Positions 51,275 through 59,210 of a stretch of DNA of 64,000 nucleotides are shown here, piece after piece. Positions within the stretch are counted from its first letter, which is position 1, and the number at the start of each line of letters is the position of its first letter. The translations under genes were made by a program, and so were the position numbers. The notes beneath the pieces are model-generated. The model had not been told where the DNA came from, did no database searches, and worked only from the letters and a program-made list of their open reading frames with translations. This stretch comes from an uncultured Phascolarctobacterium sp. (GTDB lineage: Bacteria; Bacillota; Negativicutes; Acidaminococcales; Acidaminococcaceae). The stretch lies in NCBI GenBank assembly GCA_905200645.1, contig CAJKLD010000001.1, positions 62,001-126,000 of the forward strand, in the 5' to 3' direction.

Positions 51275-51400
51275 ATGGCTGCTGATTTCACCATTGTAGA
51301 AGTAGAAGAAATAGTGGAGGCAGGCACTTTGTCACCGGAATCCATTGTTGTACCGGGCATTTATACTGATGTTCTAGTAAAAGTAGAGGTAGGTGAATAA
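51275..51400 (+). pseudogene. CoA-transferase subunit A, C-terminal fragment
   Basis: Forty-one codons that match only the end of 3-oxoacid/butyrate-acetoacetate CoA-transferase subunit A: MAADFTIVEVEEIVE, then PGIYTDVLVKV. About 170 N-terminal residues are missing; upstream DNA is A/T-rich and without a related frame. It still overlaps the subunit B remnant, preserving the original A-B gene order. Confidence 0.85.
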
Positions 51401-51740
51401 AGTGACTTTGTCAACTGAAGTAACAAAAATTAGAATTGCCAAGAAGGTAGCGGAGTTATTGCCGGATGGGGGATATGTTAATTTAGGCGTAGGTATTCCT
51501 ACTATGGCCTGCAATTATTTATCAGAAGGTAAAAAACTTATTATTCAAACTGAAAATGGTATGCTGGGTGTAGCTCCTGCACCTGCTCCGGAAAATGTTT
51601 GTCCAAATTTGATCAATGCGTCCAGACAACCGGTTACGGAAACTGCAGGCTGCGTTTATTTTGACAGTGCCGCTTCTTTTGCTATGATTCGCAGTGGTCG
51701 TATTGACGTTACTGTTATAGGTGCTATTCAAGTATCCGGA
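51393..51740 (+). pseudogene. CoA-transferase subunit B, N-terminal fragment
   Basis: The first 115 or so codons of subunit B are intact: KKVAELLPDGGYVNLGVGIP, then TENGMLGVAPAP with the catalytic Glu (ENG), and YFDSAASFAMIRSGRIDVTV. After GAIQVS the sequence changes abruptly to part of an AtoE gene in another frame, so a deletion removed the last 100 codons and fused the two genes. Subunit A is also a fragment, so no working transferase can be made from this locus. Confidence 0.87.
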
Positions 51741-52681
51741 CCAGGCTGTAGCGCTTACAACTTTGGTTTCTGCGATTGTATGTTATTTTAACTGGGCTTT
51801 TGGTCCTTTGACCGCAGGCTTTTTGGCCATTGGTATGCGCTACTCCCGGTAACTTTATGACTAAATTAGGTCTGCCTGTTATTCCTGTTAGTGAAACACT
51901 CTATTCTTAGTGGAATATTTTAATTACTCTTGCTTTGGCAGTTGGTATGATGGTGCTGTATAAGGTTATGAAACCGCCTGCTGACGAGCCTATCAGAGAA
52001 TTTATTGCTCCTCCGGAAGAAGTAGAGGTTAAAAAAGAAGGCAAAGACATGGTGTTTGCAGAAAAGCTGGATAATTCTTATGCTATCAACTTTGTTTTTG
52101 CAGCAGTAATTCTTACTTATTTAGGTTTGAATATTCAAAAGATGGGCTTCAATTTAAGCTTGAACATTCTTGCTATGCTGCTTTTGGCTCTGGGCTTGTT
52201 GCTGCACAGCAGTCCTGCTAAATTTGTAGCAGCAGTTTCTAAGGCTATTGGTTCTACTCGCGGCATTATCATGCAGTTCCCTCTGTATGCCGGTATTTCC
52301 GGTATCATGACCGGTTCTGGAATGGTTAACCTGATGTCTAGCTGGTTCGTAGCTATTTCTACGCAGCATTCCTTCCCAGCATGGACCTTCTTGTCTGCCG
52401 GTTTAGTAAACGTATTTGTTCCTTCCGGCGGCGGTCAATGGATTGTTCAAGACCCTATTATGGTAAAAGCAGCCAGCGTTATTGGCGCAGATTTGCCGCA
52501 AACCATTATGGCATTTGCTTGGGGCGATGCCTAGACCAATCAGGTACAGCCGTTTTGGGCACTGCCGCTGTTAGGCATTGCCGGATTGGGAGCAAGAGAT
52601 ATCATGGGATATTGCGTAATGTGGACCATTGTTTCCGGCCTGATTATTACAGGTTGTTTTATTCTGCTAAGCTTTTTATGA
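51741..52681 (+). pseudogene. AtoE-type short-chain fatty acid transporter, multiply broken
   Basis: Several pieces of one transporter lie in order but in different frames: QAVALTTLVSAIVCYFNWAF...MRYSR (stop at 51850), TPGNFMTKLGLPVIPVSETLYS (then TAG near 51908), WNILITLALAVGMMVLYKVM onward, FVAAVSKAIGSTRGIIMQFP and VPSGGGQWIVQDPIM to MAFAWGDA, then TAG at 52531, and on as TNQVQPFWALPLLGIAGLGA to 52681. Both TAG codons sit where one-base changes from CAG (Gln) or TGG (Trp) would explain them; the AtoE family has Trp after WGDA. The N-terminus is missing. The residual frame from 51935 is 199 codons. Confidence 0.85.
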
Positions 52682-52797
52682 TTACCTATAGATAACATTT
52701 TATTCTGTTAAATACACGAAACGATGGACCGAGTATTGTATCTAACGTCTATATCTATAATCAAGCGCTTTTCTTAGTATCCGACTGTGGAGCATTT

Positions 52798-53592
52798 ATG
52801 AAGATCTGCATAGAAGAAAATTATTTTTTTGCAGAAATTTACCAGCAGCGAAAGCATAAATAAAGATTACTTGGCTTTAAAAATGAGGAAATTAGGCGTG
52901 GAAGCCAGTAAGAATATGATGGTGACTCTTATATATACTGAAGGCTCACCAATCAATTTGTATTCGTATTTAGAATTTAACATCAATCAAAAGGTTATTT
53001 ATCAGTATAACGACGATATTTTATTGATTTTTAACGGTAATAATTTTGATGAAAAGCTTGATAATATAATCAAAATAATGAATAATAAAAAAACTAACTA
53101 TATTATTCTTGGATCTGAGCCTACTAATGATATAGAGGTTTTAAGAGAATACTATAAATTAGCACTTAATTGTATGAATGTGTGCAAAAAACAAGCTTAT
53201 GGGGAATATGGAAAATGAATGATTTTCCCTTACATTCAATCTTGTTGGATATAAAAGAAACCAGTCATTACAAATATATCAAGGCTAATGTTTTATTTCC
53301 TATAATAGATTTCGATAAAGAATACAACGCGGAACTATTAAAATCTTTGTACATGTACAATAATCTTGGAAGTATATCCAAGGCCGCAAAATATTTGCAG
53401 ATACATGTTAACACTTTGCGCTATAGATTAGAAAAAATTTACGATATTACAGGGTTGGATATGAACATCCCTAAGGATAATATACAGCTGGCTTTTGCTG
53501 TTGCCATTGCTGATTTAGAAAATATAACTAACAGTGATTGGAAAAAATGTTATATGGAACGGCATATTGAACGTGGTTACGGTTCTTCTTAG
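52798..53592 (+). pseudogene. PucR/CdaR-type regulator, frameshifted
   Basis: Three pieces in two frames: a start MKICIEENYFFAEI (52798), a middle part from a T7 run near 52824 to TGA at 53218, and a C-terminal part from about 53200 to 53592. The last holds the PucR helix-turn-helix: LYMYNNLGSISKAAKYLQIH, then NTLRYRLEKIYDITGLD. Frameshifts are needed near 52825 and near 53205-53215. Such regulators often control nearby catabolic or transport genes, so it probably regulated the decayed CoA-transferase/atoE genes upstream. The C-terminal piece could still be translated as a 122-codon protein from ATG 53215. Confidence 0.75.
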
Positions 53593-53634
53593 TGAGAGCT
53601 TGCTAGCTTAAAGAGAGTTTTAGTTGTTAAATTA

Positions 53635-53672
53635 AGAGAAAATCCTGCTTGCGGCAGGATTTTCTCTTTTTG
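53635..53672 (+). terminator. Terminator after the regulator remnant
   Basis: Perfect 14-bp stem AGAGAAAATCCTGC/GCAGGATTTTCTCT (53635-53648 with 53654-53667), 5-nt loop, TTTTT. Confidence 0.92.
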
Positions 53673-53742
53673 TGCAGAAATATATAAATTGATTACCACA
53701 TAACTATTATTTTGTTTAAATATATGTGAAGGAGCTGGAAGT

Positions 53743-55113
53743 ATGCAAGTTAGTAATAAAGCGTTTAAAGCTTATGATGTGCGCGGTGTATATCCTACAG
53801 AAGTAAACGAGGAAATGGCTTATCGTGTAGGCAGAATTTTTTCTGCAATGTTTGCCGCCGAAACTGTGGTTGTAGGGCATGATATTCGGCTGAGCGGCCC
53901 TGCTATTGTAGAAGCGCTGACTGATGGACTGCGTCATGGAGGTACCAAAGTAATTGATATTGGCCAGTGCGGTACCGAAATGATTTATTTTGCTACTGCT
54001 CATCTTAAAGCTGACGGCGGTATTATGGTTACCGCCAGTCATAATCCTAAAGAATATAATGGTATGAAGCTTGTGCGCCGTGATGCTCGGCCAATTTCCG
54101 CAGACACCGGACTTAAAGAGATAGGTGAAATGGTGGCTTCCGGAGATGGCATGCTGCATCAGCTGGTGCCGGGAAAAACTCTTGGCGCAGTAGAAAAAAT
54201 GGACATCATGCCTGCCTATATTGAGCATTTGTTGAGCTATGTAGATTTAAAGGCGTTAAAGCCGATGAAAATTGTAGCTAATCCCGGCAATGGCGGCGCA
54301 GGTCCTGTTCTTAAAGAATTGGCTAAGCATTTGCCTTTTGATTTTATCACTTTAAACGATACTCCCGACGGAACTTTTCCTAACGGTGTGCCTAACCCGC
54401 TGTTAATGCCTAATCGAGAAGCGACTGCTAAGATAGTGCGTGAAAGCGGAGCTGATTTGGGTATTGCCTGGGACGGCGATTTTGACCGCTGCTTTTTGTT
54501 TGACGAAAAAGCAGAGTTTATTGAAGGCTATTATATTGTAGGCCTTTTGGCGGAGGTTTTCCTGCTCAAGGAGCCGGGTGCGAAGATTATGTTTGATCCG
54601 CGTCTCACTTGGAATACAGAGGATATTTTGCAGCGTGACGGCGGCGTGCCTGTGCGCTGTAAGAGCGGTCATGCTTTTATGAAAGAATGTATGCGTAATA
54701 ACGATGTGCTTTACGGCGGCGAAATGAGCGCGCACCATTATTTCCGTGATTTTTCCTGCTGTGACAGCGGTATGATTCCTTGGCTTTTAGTAACGGAGCT
54801 AATCTGCCGCAGCGGTAAAACCTTGTCCCAGTTGGTGGGCGAGCGTGTGGAAATGTATCCGTGCAGCGGCGAAATTAACCGCAAGGTGAAGGATTCTGCT
54901 GCGGTTTTGGCAGAACTTGACCAAAAATATGCCGACGGGAAGCAGGACCATTTGGATGGGCTGAGCGTAGCTTATGATAAGTGGCGCTTTAATGTGCGCG
55001 TTTCCAATACGGAGCCTGTAATGCGTTTGAATGTAGAAACTAAAGGCGATAAAGAACTGTTAGCTGCAAAAACAGAGGAGCTGCTTGCTGTTATCGGCGG
55101 CGAAGAAGCATAA
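53743..55113 (+). CDS. Phosphomannomutase / phosphoglucomutase
   Basis: Alpha-D-phosphohexomutase that interconverts 1- and 6-phosphates of mannose or glucose for cell-surface sugars. The 456-aa product has the metal and phospho-Ser loop VTASHNPKEYNGMK (Ser about residue 98), DGDFDRCFLFD (metal-binding Asp triad), GGEMSAHHYFRDFSCCDSGM (sugar-binding loop) and the C-terminal phosphate loop RVSNTEPVMRLNVE. The sugar loop GEMSAHHYF is the type shared by ManB and PGM enzymes of dual use. GalE follows, 27 bases downstream, supporting a role in nucleotide-sugar supply. Confidence 0.92.
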   Translation: MQVSNKAFKAYDVRGVYPTEVNEEMAYRVGRIFSAMFAAETVVVGHDIRLSGPAIVEALTDGLRHGGTKVIDIGQCGTEMIYFATAHLKADGGIMVTASHNPKEYNGMKLVRRDARPISADTGLKEIGEMVASGDGMLHQLVPGKTLGAVEKMDIMPAYIEHLLSYVDLKALKPMKIVANPGNGGAGPVLKELAKHLPFDFITLNDTPDGTFPNGVPNPLLMPNREATAKIVRESGADLGIAWDGDFDRCFLFDEKAEFIEGYYIVGLLAEVFLLKEPGAKIMFDPRLTWNTEDILQRDGGVPVRCKSGHAFMKECMRNNDVLYGGEMSAHHYFRDFSCCDSGMIPWLLVTELICRSGKTLSQLVGERVEMYPCSGEINRKVKDSAAVLAELDQKYADGKQDHLDGLSVAYDKWRFNVRVSNTEPVMRLNVETKGDKELLAAKTEELLAVIGGEEA

Positions 55114-55140
55114 TTTTTGGGAAAGTAAGTGAGGCAATTT

Positions 55141-56130
55141 ATGAATATTCTTGTTACCGGCGGCGCCGGATATATTGGTTCTCATGTAGTGGAGGAACTG
55201 CAAAAAAACGGCTTTACGCCTATTGTCTATGATAATCTTTCTACCGGGCACGAAGCTGCAGTGCCGGAAGATGTGCAGCTGATAGAAGGTGACATCCATG
55301 ATGTGCGTTTTGCAAAGCATATTATGGAGCAGTTTAAAATAGATGCTGTTATTCATTTTGCGGCCAGCAGTCTGGTTGGCGAATCTATGACTAATCCTGC
55401 TAAATATTATTTTAATAACGTGGAGGGCAGCCTGCATCTTCTAGAAGCTATGCGCGGCGCAGGCGTGGATAGAATTGTATTTTCTTCTACGGCAGCAGTT
55501 TATGGTGAGCCGGAGCAGGTGCCGATTACGGAGGACAGCAAGCTGCTGCCTACCAATGTTTACGGACGTACTAAGCTGATGATAGAAAAAATGCTGGCTG
55601 ACTATGATATGGCTTATGATATGCGTTATGTAGCGCTACGGTATTTTAATGCGGCAGGTGCATCTCCCACTCGTGATATTGGCGAGGATCACAGTCCGGA
55701 AAGCCATTTGATTCCTTTGATTTTAAAAACAGCGCAGGGTGTGCGCAAGCAGGTGGCAATTTTTGGCACAGATTATCCGACGGAGGACGGTACCTGCATT
55801 CGCGATTACATTCATGTATGTGATTTGGCGAAGGCACACGTGCTGGCTTTGCAGCATTTATTAAAAGGCGGTAGCAGCCGTGTGTATAATTTGGGCAGTG
55901 AAAACGGTTTCAGCGTGCGCCAAATGATAGATTCTGCCAAAAAGATTACCGCTGTTGATTTTGCGGTAGTGGAAGAGGAACGCCGTGCCGGTGATCCGGC
56001 AGTGCTTATTGCTTCTTCTGCCAAAATTCGCGAAGAGCTTGGCTGGGTGCCGCAACATAGCAGCGTAGACGAGGTTATTGCTACTGCTTGGAAATGGCAC
56101 AAGGGTCATCCGAACGGTTATAATGGATGA
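55141..56130 (+). CDS. galE: GalE, UDP-glucose 4-epimerase
   Basis: Interconverts UDP-glucose and UDP-galactose for LPS core or polysaccharide. The 329-aa SDR-extended protein has the NAD motif VTGGAGYIGSHV (residues 5-16), the Ser region FSSTAAVYGEPEQVPITED, catalytic YGRTK (Tyr/Lys) and RYFNAAGASP. Start: ATG 55141, 6 bases after AAGTGAGG; GTG 55129 lies on that site. It appears to share an operon with the phosphohexomutase. Confidence 0.94.
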   Translation: MNILVTGGAGYIGSHVVEELQKNGFTPIVYDNLSTGHEAAVPEDVQLIEGDIHDVRFAKHIMEQFKIDAVIHFAASSLVGESMTNPAKYYFNNVEGSLHLLEAMRGAGVDRIVFSSTAAVYGEPEQVPITEDSKLLPTNVYGRTKLMIEKMLADYDMAYDMRYVALRYFNAAGASPTRDIGEDHSPESHLIPLILKTAQGVRKQVAIFGTDYPTEDGTCIRDYIHVCDLAKAHVLALQHLLKGGSSRVYNLGSENGFSVRQMIDSAKKITAVDFAVVEEERRAGDPAVLIASSAKIREELGWVPQHSSVDEVIATAWKWHKGHPNGYNG

Positions 56131-56138
56131 AACCTGTC

Positions 56139-56168
56139 TTGACACATACTATTGCTCCGTAGTAAAAT
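56139..56168 (+). promoter_or_regulatory. Promoter for tRNA-Leu(UAG)
   Basis: TTGACA at 56139-56144 and TAAAAT at 56163-56168, 18-bp spacer; the tRNA begins about 90 bases further on. Confidence 0.65.
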
Positions 56169-56263
56169 AGTTTCAGTTGTTTTGGCTTATGCTTTAGAAT
56201 GGCTGTTTTCAAGTGAACATGGTATTGCTTGCTGAAAATAAGGCATTAAGCAGAATATCTTTT

Positions 56264-56348
56264 GCGAGTGTGGCGGAACTGGCAGACGCACTAGACTTAG
56301 GATCTAGCGCCTTGCGGCGTGCAGGTTCGATTCCTGTCACTCGCACCA
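56264..56348 (+). tRNA. tRNA-Leu (anticodon UAG)
   Basis: Eighty-five nucleotides with encoded CCA. Acceptor GCGAGTG pairs with CACTCGC; anticodon loop CTTAGGA reads TAG; long variable arm (CGCCTTGCGGCG) and CAGGTTCGATTCCTG T arm as in leucine tRNAs. Confidence 0.96.
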
Positions 56349-56357
56349 TGCAGATTT

Positions 56358-56391
56358 ATCCATACCTTCTTATGGGGGTATGGATTTTTTG
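56358..56391 (+). terminator. Terminator after tRNA-Leu(UAG)
   Basis: Stem ATCCATACC/GGTATGGAT (56358-56366 with 56377-56385), 10-nt loop, six T. Confidence 0.9.
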
Positions 56392-56480
56392 TTTGTAGCT
56401 AAAATTTGTTAAATTTGTTATGCTTATTAACAGTTTGGAGAACAGAAGACAAAAGAAGCAGCAGAAGTTTACAAAATTTC

Positions 56481-56509
56481 TTGACAAAAAAATATCAATT
56501 TGACATAAT
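56481..56509 (+). promoter_or_regulatory. Promoter of the ilvNB operon
   Basis: TTGACA at 56481-56486 and CATAAT at 56504-56509, 17-bp spacer. The transcript would start near 56516, giving a leader of about 55 nt that consists mostly of the terminator hairpin at 56525. Confidence 0.75.
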
Positions 56510-56524
56510 TTATGAAACAGGCTG

Positions 56525-56558
56525 GCCTCTGTCTGCATAAGCAGACGGGGGCTTTTTT
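56525..56558 (+). terminator. Intrinsic terminator in the ilvN leader, probable attenuator
   Basis: Twelve-base-pair stem GCCTCTGTCTGC/GCAGACGGGGGC (56525-56536 with 56541-56552, two G-U), ATAA loop, six T. It lies between the promoter and the GGAGGG site of ilvN with no gene of its own to terminate, so it should act as an attenuator. No T-box (AGGGTGG-type) sequence or Leu/Val/Ile-rich leader peptide is seen. Confidence 0.8.
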
Positions 56559-56571
56559 AGGAGGGACAGGT

Positions 56572-57108
56572 ATGGAGCAAATTTTATCGATTGTTGTACG
56601 TAACCAGCCCGGCGTTTTAATGCGTGTTGCCGGGATGTTTTCTCGCAGGGGCTATAATATTGACAGCTTGGCAGTTGGCACTACTCAAAATCCGGAATTT
56701 TCCCGTATGACCGTGACTATGGAGGCGGATGAGCCGACGGTGGTGCAGGTGTGCAAACAGCTGGCAAAGTTGGTAGAGGTGGAGAAGGTGAAGGTGCTGC
56801 CGCCGAAATCAAGCGCTACCCGCAGTATGGTGTTGGTAAAGGTACATGCAGGCGTTAAGCGGATGGAGCTGTTGCAGCTGGCTGAGGTTTTTCGTGCTCA
56901 TGCGGTGGATGTTACCGGCGAATCGCTGATTTTTGTTGCAACCGGTGATGAGGGCAAGCTGAAAGCTTTTGTAGATATTATGCGTCCGTATGGTATTTCG
57001 GAAATGGTGCAGACTGGTTTGGTGGCTTTGGAGCGCGGTGATACTGCTTTGGCGGTAGAAGAATCACGTTTTCAATGGCCGACGGCAGACAATGCCCGAA
57101 CAATATGA
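56572..57108 (+). CDS. ilvN: Acetolactate synthase small (regulatory) subunit
   Basis: Regulatory subunit of acetohydroxyacid synthase, which confers valine feedback inhibition on the catalytic subunit. The 178-aa product has an N-terminal ACT domain (about 1-75; LSIVVRNQPGVLMRVAGMFS, RRGYNIDSLAVG) and the C-terminal ALS_ss domain (about 85-165). Size matches the full-length IlvH type. Start: ATG 56572 after GGAGGG; longer in-frame starts would run through the leader hairpin. The large-subunit gene follows 17 bases downstream, the reverse of the usual ilvB-ilvN order. Confidence 0.93.
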   Translation: MEQILSIVVRNQPGVLMRVAGMFSRRGYNIDSLAVGTTQNPEFSRMTVTMEADEPTVVQVCKQLAKLVEVEKVKVLPPKSSATRSMVLVKVHAGVKRMELLQLAEVFRAHAVDVTGESLIFVATGDEGKLKAFVDIMRPYGISEMVQTGLVALERGDTALAVEESRFQWPTADNARTI

Positions 57109-57125
57109 GGAAAGGATGTGAGCCT

Positions 57126-58784
57126 ATGCAGATGACCGGTGCGGAAATTATGGTCAAGGTTTTGGCCGAAGAAGGTGTAACAACTGTTTTTGGCTATCCA
57201 GGCGGAGCAATTCTGCCTTTTTATGATGCGCTGCGGGACAGCTCTATTCAACATATTTTAACCGCTCACGAACAGGGAGCGGCACATGCGGCGGATGGCT
57301 TTGCCAGAGCCAGCGGTAAGGTGGGCGTGTGCATTGCTACGTCCGGCCCCGGCGCGACCAATTTGGTAACGGGCTTGGCGACTGCGTTTCTTGATTCCAT
57401 TCCCGTAGTGGCAATTACCGGTCAGGTACAGCGCGCCTTGATTGGTCACGACGCTTTTCAGGAAGTAGATATTACGGGCATTACTATGCCTATTACGAAG
57501 CATAATTTTTTAGTTAAGAAGCCGGAAAATTTGGCGCAGACCTTGCGCTTGGCTTTTCAACTGGCCAAGGAAGGACGCCCCGGACCGGTATTAGTTGACG
57601 TTCCCCGTGATGTGCAGACTGCCGTGCTTGAATATATTCCCGACAAGCTGCGCGAGCTGCCGCCGGTACTGCCGGATGAGGATAGAGTAGCTGCGGCGGT
57701 AGCGGCCATCAATAAGGCTCAACGACCGGTAATGCTGGTTGGCGGCGGTGTTATTAACGCTGACGCCGAATACGACGCTATGCACTTATGCGAAAAGCTG
57801 CGTATTCCGGTTGTCAGTACTTTAATGGGCTTGGGCGCTATCAGTGCTTATCGCAGCTTGTTTTTGGGTATGACCGGCTTGCATGGTCACGAACGAGCTA
57901 ATAATGCCGTTAAAGAGGCCGATTTAATTTTGGCTGTGGGCAGTCGTTTTAACGACCGCGTAACAGGCGAGCGTTCCCGTTACAGCGCGAATAAAACCAT
58001 CATTCATCTTGATATTGACCCGGCGGAGCTGGATAAAAATATTGATTCCAGCATTGGTATTACGGGCAATATGAATATGACTTTAAATCTGTTGGAAAAA
58101 GGCAGTGTGCCTCATGATTTATCGGCTTGGTGGGAAAAAATCGCCTCTTGGCCTGGAATGGATGACGATTTTGGCGACGAGGGAGCGCCGCGCTTTTTTA
58201 AAGCCTTGAATCCTGTTATTAAGGGTAAGGATTATATTATTACCACGGATGTAGGCCAGCACCAAATGTGGGCGGCGCAGCATATAAAAATAGAATTTGC
58301 CCGTCAGCTTATCACCAGTGGCGGCTTAGGCACCATGGGCTTTGGTCTGCCTGCTGCCATGGGCGCGCAGCTGGCGCGTCCCCAAAGCCGCGCCATTAGC
58401 TTAAGCGGTGACGGCGGCTTTAAAATGACCGGCTCCGAGCTGTTCACCATTGCCAGCAATAAGATTCCCGTAATTGCCATTGTGTTTAATAACAGCGGTT
58501 TGGGCATGATTCGTCAGCTGCAGACAGTGCAGTTTGCAAAACGCTTTACAGCCTGCGAAATGCCGGGCTATGTTGATTTTGTCAAATATGCCGAAGCCTT
58601 TGGTATTCAAGGCGAGCATGTCACTACGCCGGAGGATTTGGCGGCTGCAGTAGCTAAGGCCATGGCAAAGCGCGAGCCTTATGTAATTGAGGTAACGCTT
58701 GACCCGAAAAATATGGTGCAGCCTATGGTGGCGCCGGGACTTGGCATTAACGATTTTGTTAAATTTAAGGATAAAAACTCATAA
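57126..58784 (+). CDS. ilvB: Acetolactate synthase large (catalytic) subunit
   Basis: Thiamine-diphosphate enzyme that makes acetolactate or acetohydroxybutyrate, first common step to valine, leucine and isoleucine. The 552-aa product has the three TPP-family domains: N-terminal (about 1-165; GYPGGAILPFYDAL, the catalytic Glu in TAHEQGAAHAADG), central FAD-binding (about 190-325; LMGLGAIS, GMTGLHGH), and C-terminal TPP-binding (about 365-545; GDGGFKMTGSEL and NNSGLGMI). Start: ATG 57126, with an AAAGGA site; ATG 57132 is also possible. A terminator follows. Confidence 0.95.
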   Translation: MQMTGAEIMVKVLAEEGVTTVFGYPGGAILPFYDALRDSSIQHILTAHEQGAAHAADGFARASGKVGVCIATSGPGATNLVTGLATAFLDSIPVVAITGQVQRALIGHDAFQEVDITGITMPITKHNFLVKKPENLAQTLRLAFQLAKEGRPGPVLVDVPRDVQTAVLEYIPDKLRELPPVLPDEDRVAAAVAAINKAQRPVMLVGGGVINADAEYDAMHLCEKLRIPVVSTLMGLGAISAYRSLFLGMTGLHGHERANNAVKEADLILAVGSRFNDRVTGERSRYSANKTIIHLDIDPAELDKNIDSSIGITGNMNMTLNLLEKGSVPHDLSAWWEKIASWPGMDDDFGDEGAPRFFKALNPVIKGKDYIITTDVGQHQMWAAQHIKIEFARQLITSGGLGTMGFGLPAAMGAQLARPQSRAISLSGDGGFKMTGSELFTIASNKIPVIAIVFNNSGLGMIRQLQTVQFAKRFTACEMPGYVDFVKYAEAFGIQGEHVTTPEDLAAAVAKAMAKREPYVIEVTLDPKNMVQPMVAPGLGINDFVKFKDKNS

Positions 58785-58802
58785 TAAGAAAATAAATTGT
58801 CG

Positions 58803-58838
58803 AAGCGAGACTGTAAGCAGTTGCAGTTTCGCTTTTTT
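58803..58838 (+). terminator. Terminator of the ilvNB operon
   Basis: Eleven-base-pair stem AAGCGAGACTG/CAGTTTCGCTT (58803-58813 with 58824-58834, one G-U), 10-nt loop, T run. Confidence 0.9.
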
Positions 58839-58850
58839 ACTTTAAAGCAC

Positions 58851-58879
58851 TTGCTCAAACTAATTAAAGATGTTACAAT
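58851..58879 (+). promoter_or_regulatory. Candidate promoter of the structured leader and polyamine operon
   Basis: TTGCTC at 58851-58856 and TACAAT at 58874-58879, 17-bp spacer; start expected near 58886. The -35 element is weak. Confidence 0.5.
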
Positions 58880-58885
58880 AAAATT

Positions 58886-59150
58886 ACATGAATGCAGGCT
58901 GCTTTCATGCAAATATTAGTCCACTATTGTAAAAATAGTTAAGCCCATACGGACAGGCGGGACTGCTGCCGGCGTGGCACTGCCACATTATTGATTGAGT
59001 TAAAGCTCAAATTTTATAAGGTGATTGCTAGCAATCAAAATCAGTATCACTTGTGAAACGGTCAATAAGAGTAGTAAAAGTATTTGCTTACAAACTCTGA
59101 AAGTAAGTTGCATCGCGGCTTTCCGCAGGGAAAACGCGTAGTAGGGAATT
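58886..59150 (+). ncRNA. Structured noncoding leader before the polyamine operon, unassigned
   Basis: This 265-base stretch has no plausible gene but many compact helices in series: GTCC/GGAC (58919, 58951) enclosing ACTATT/AATAGT (58923, 58934) and an 11-nt one-sided loop; GGCGG/CTGCC (58956, 58966); GTGGC/GCCAC (58974, 58982); TTGAG/CTCAA (58995, 59006); TGATTG/CAATCA (59022, 59032); GCGG/CCGC (59115, 59123). A strong terminator ends it directly before the decarboxylase ribosome site. The design fits a riboswitch or other cis-acting attenuator, or a stable small RNA. Lysine, cobalamin, SAM, TPP, FMN, glycine, guanidine and T-box cores were looked for by eye and not found. Confidence 0.6.
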
Positions 59151-59154
59151 TATC

Positions 59155-59197
59155 AAAGACAGGTGATGTTTTGACATACCTGTCTTTATTTTTATTT
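59155..59197 (+). terminator. Terminator between the leader and the decarboxylase gene
   Basis: Stem AAAGACAGGT/ACCTGTCTTT (59155-59164 with 59178-59187), extended inward by ATGT/ACAT past a bulge, then ATTTTTATTT. It ends right before the AGGGAG site of the gene at 59211, so full-length operon mRNA must read through it. Confidence 0.92.
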
Positions 59198-59210
59198 AGG
59201 GAGAAAAATT

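Noticed and set aside
56400..56571. T-box leader of the ilv operon
   Set aside because: No AGGGTGG-type T-box core or stem I is visible, and the promoter-to-terminator distance is far too short.
58886..59150. Lysine or cobalamin riboswitch, 6S RNA or RNase P RNA in the polyamine leader
   Set aside because: Fragments such as GCAGGGAA and GGCACTGCC recall known motifs, but the ordered cores of those families are absent and the two ends of the segment do not pair as 6S RNA would.
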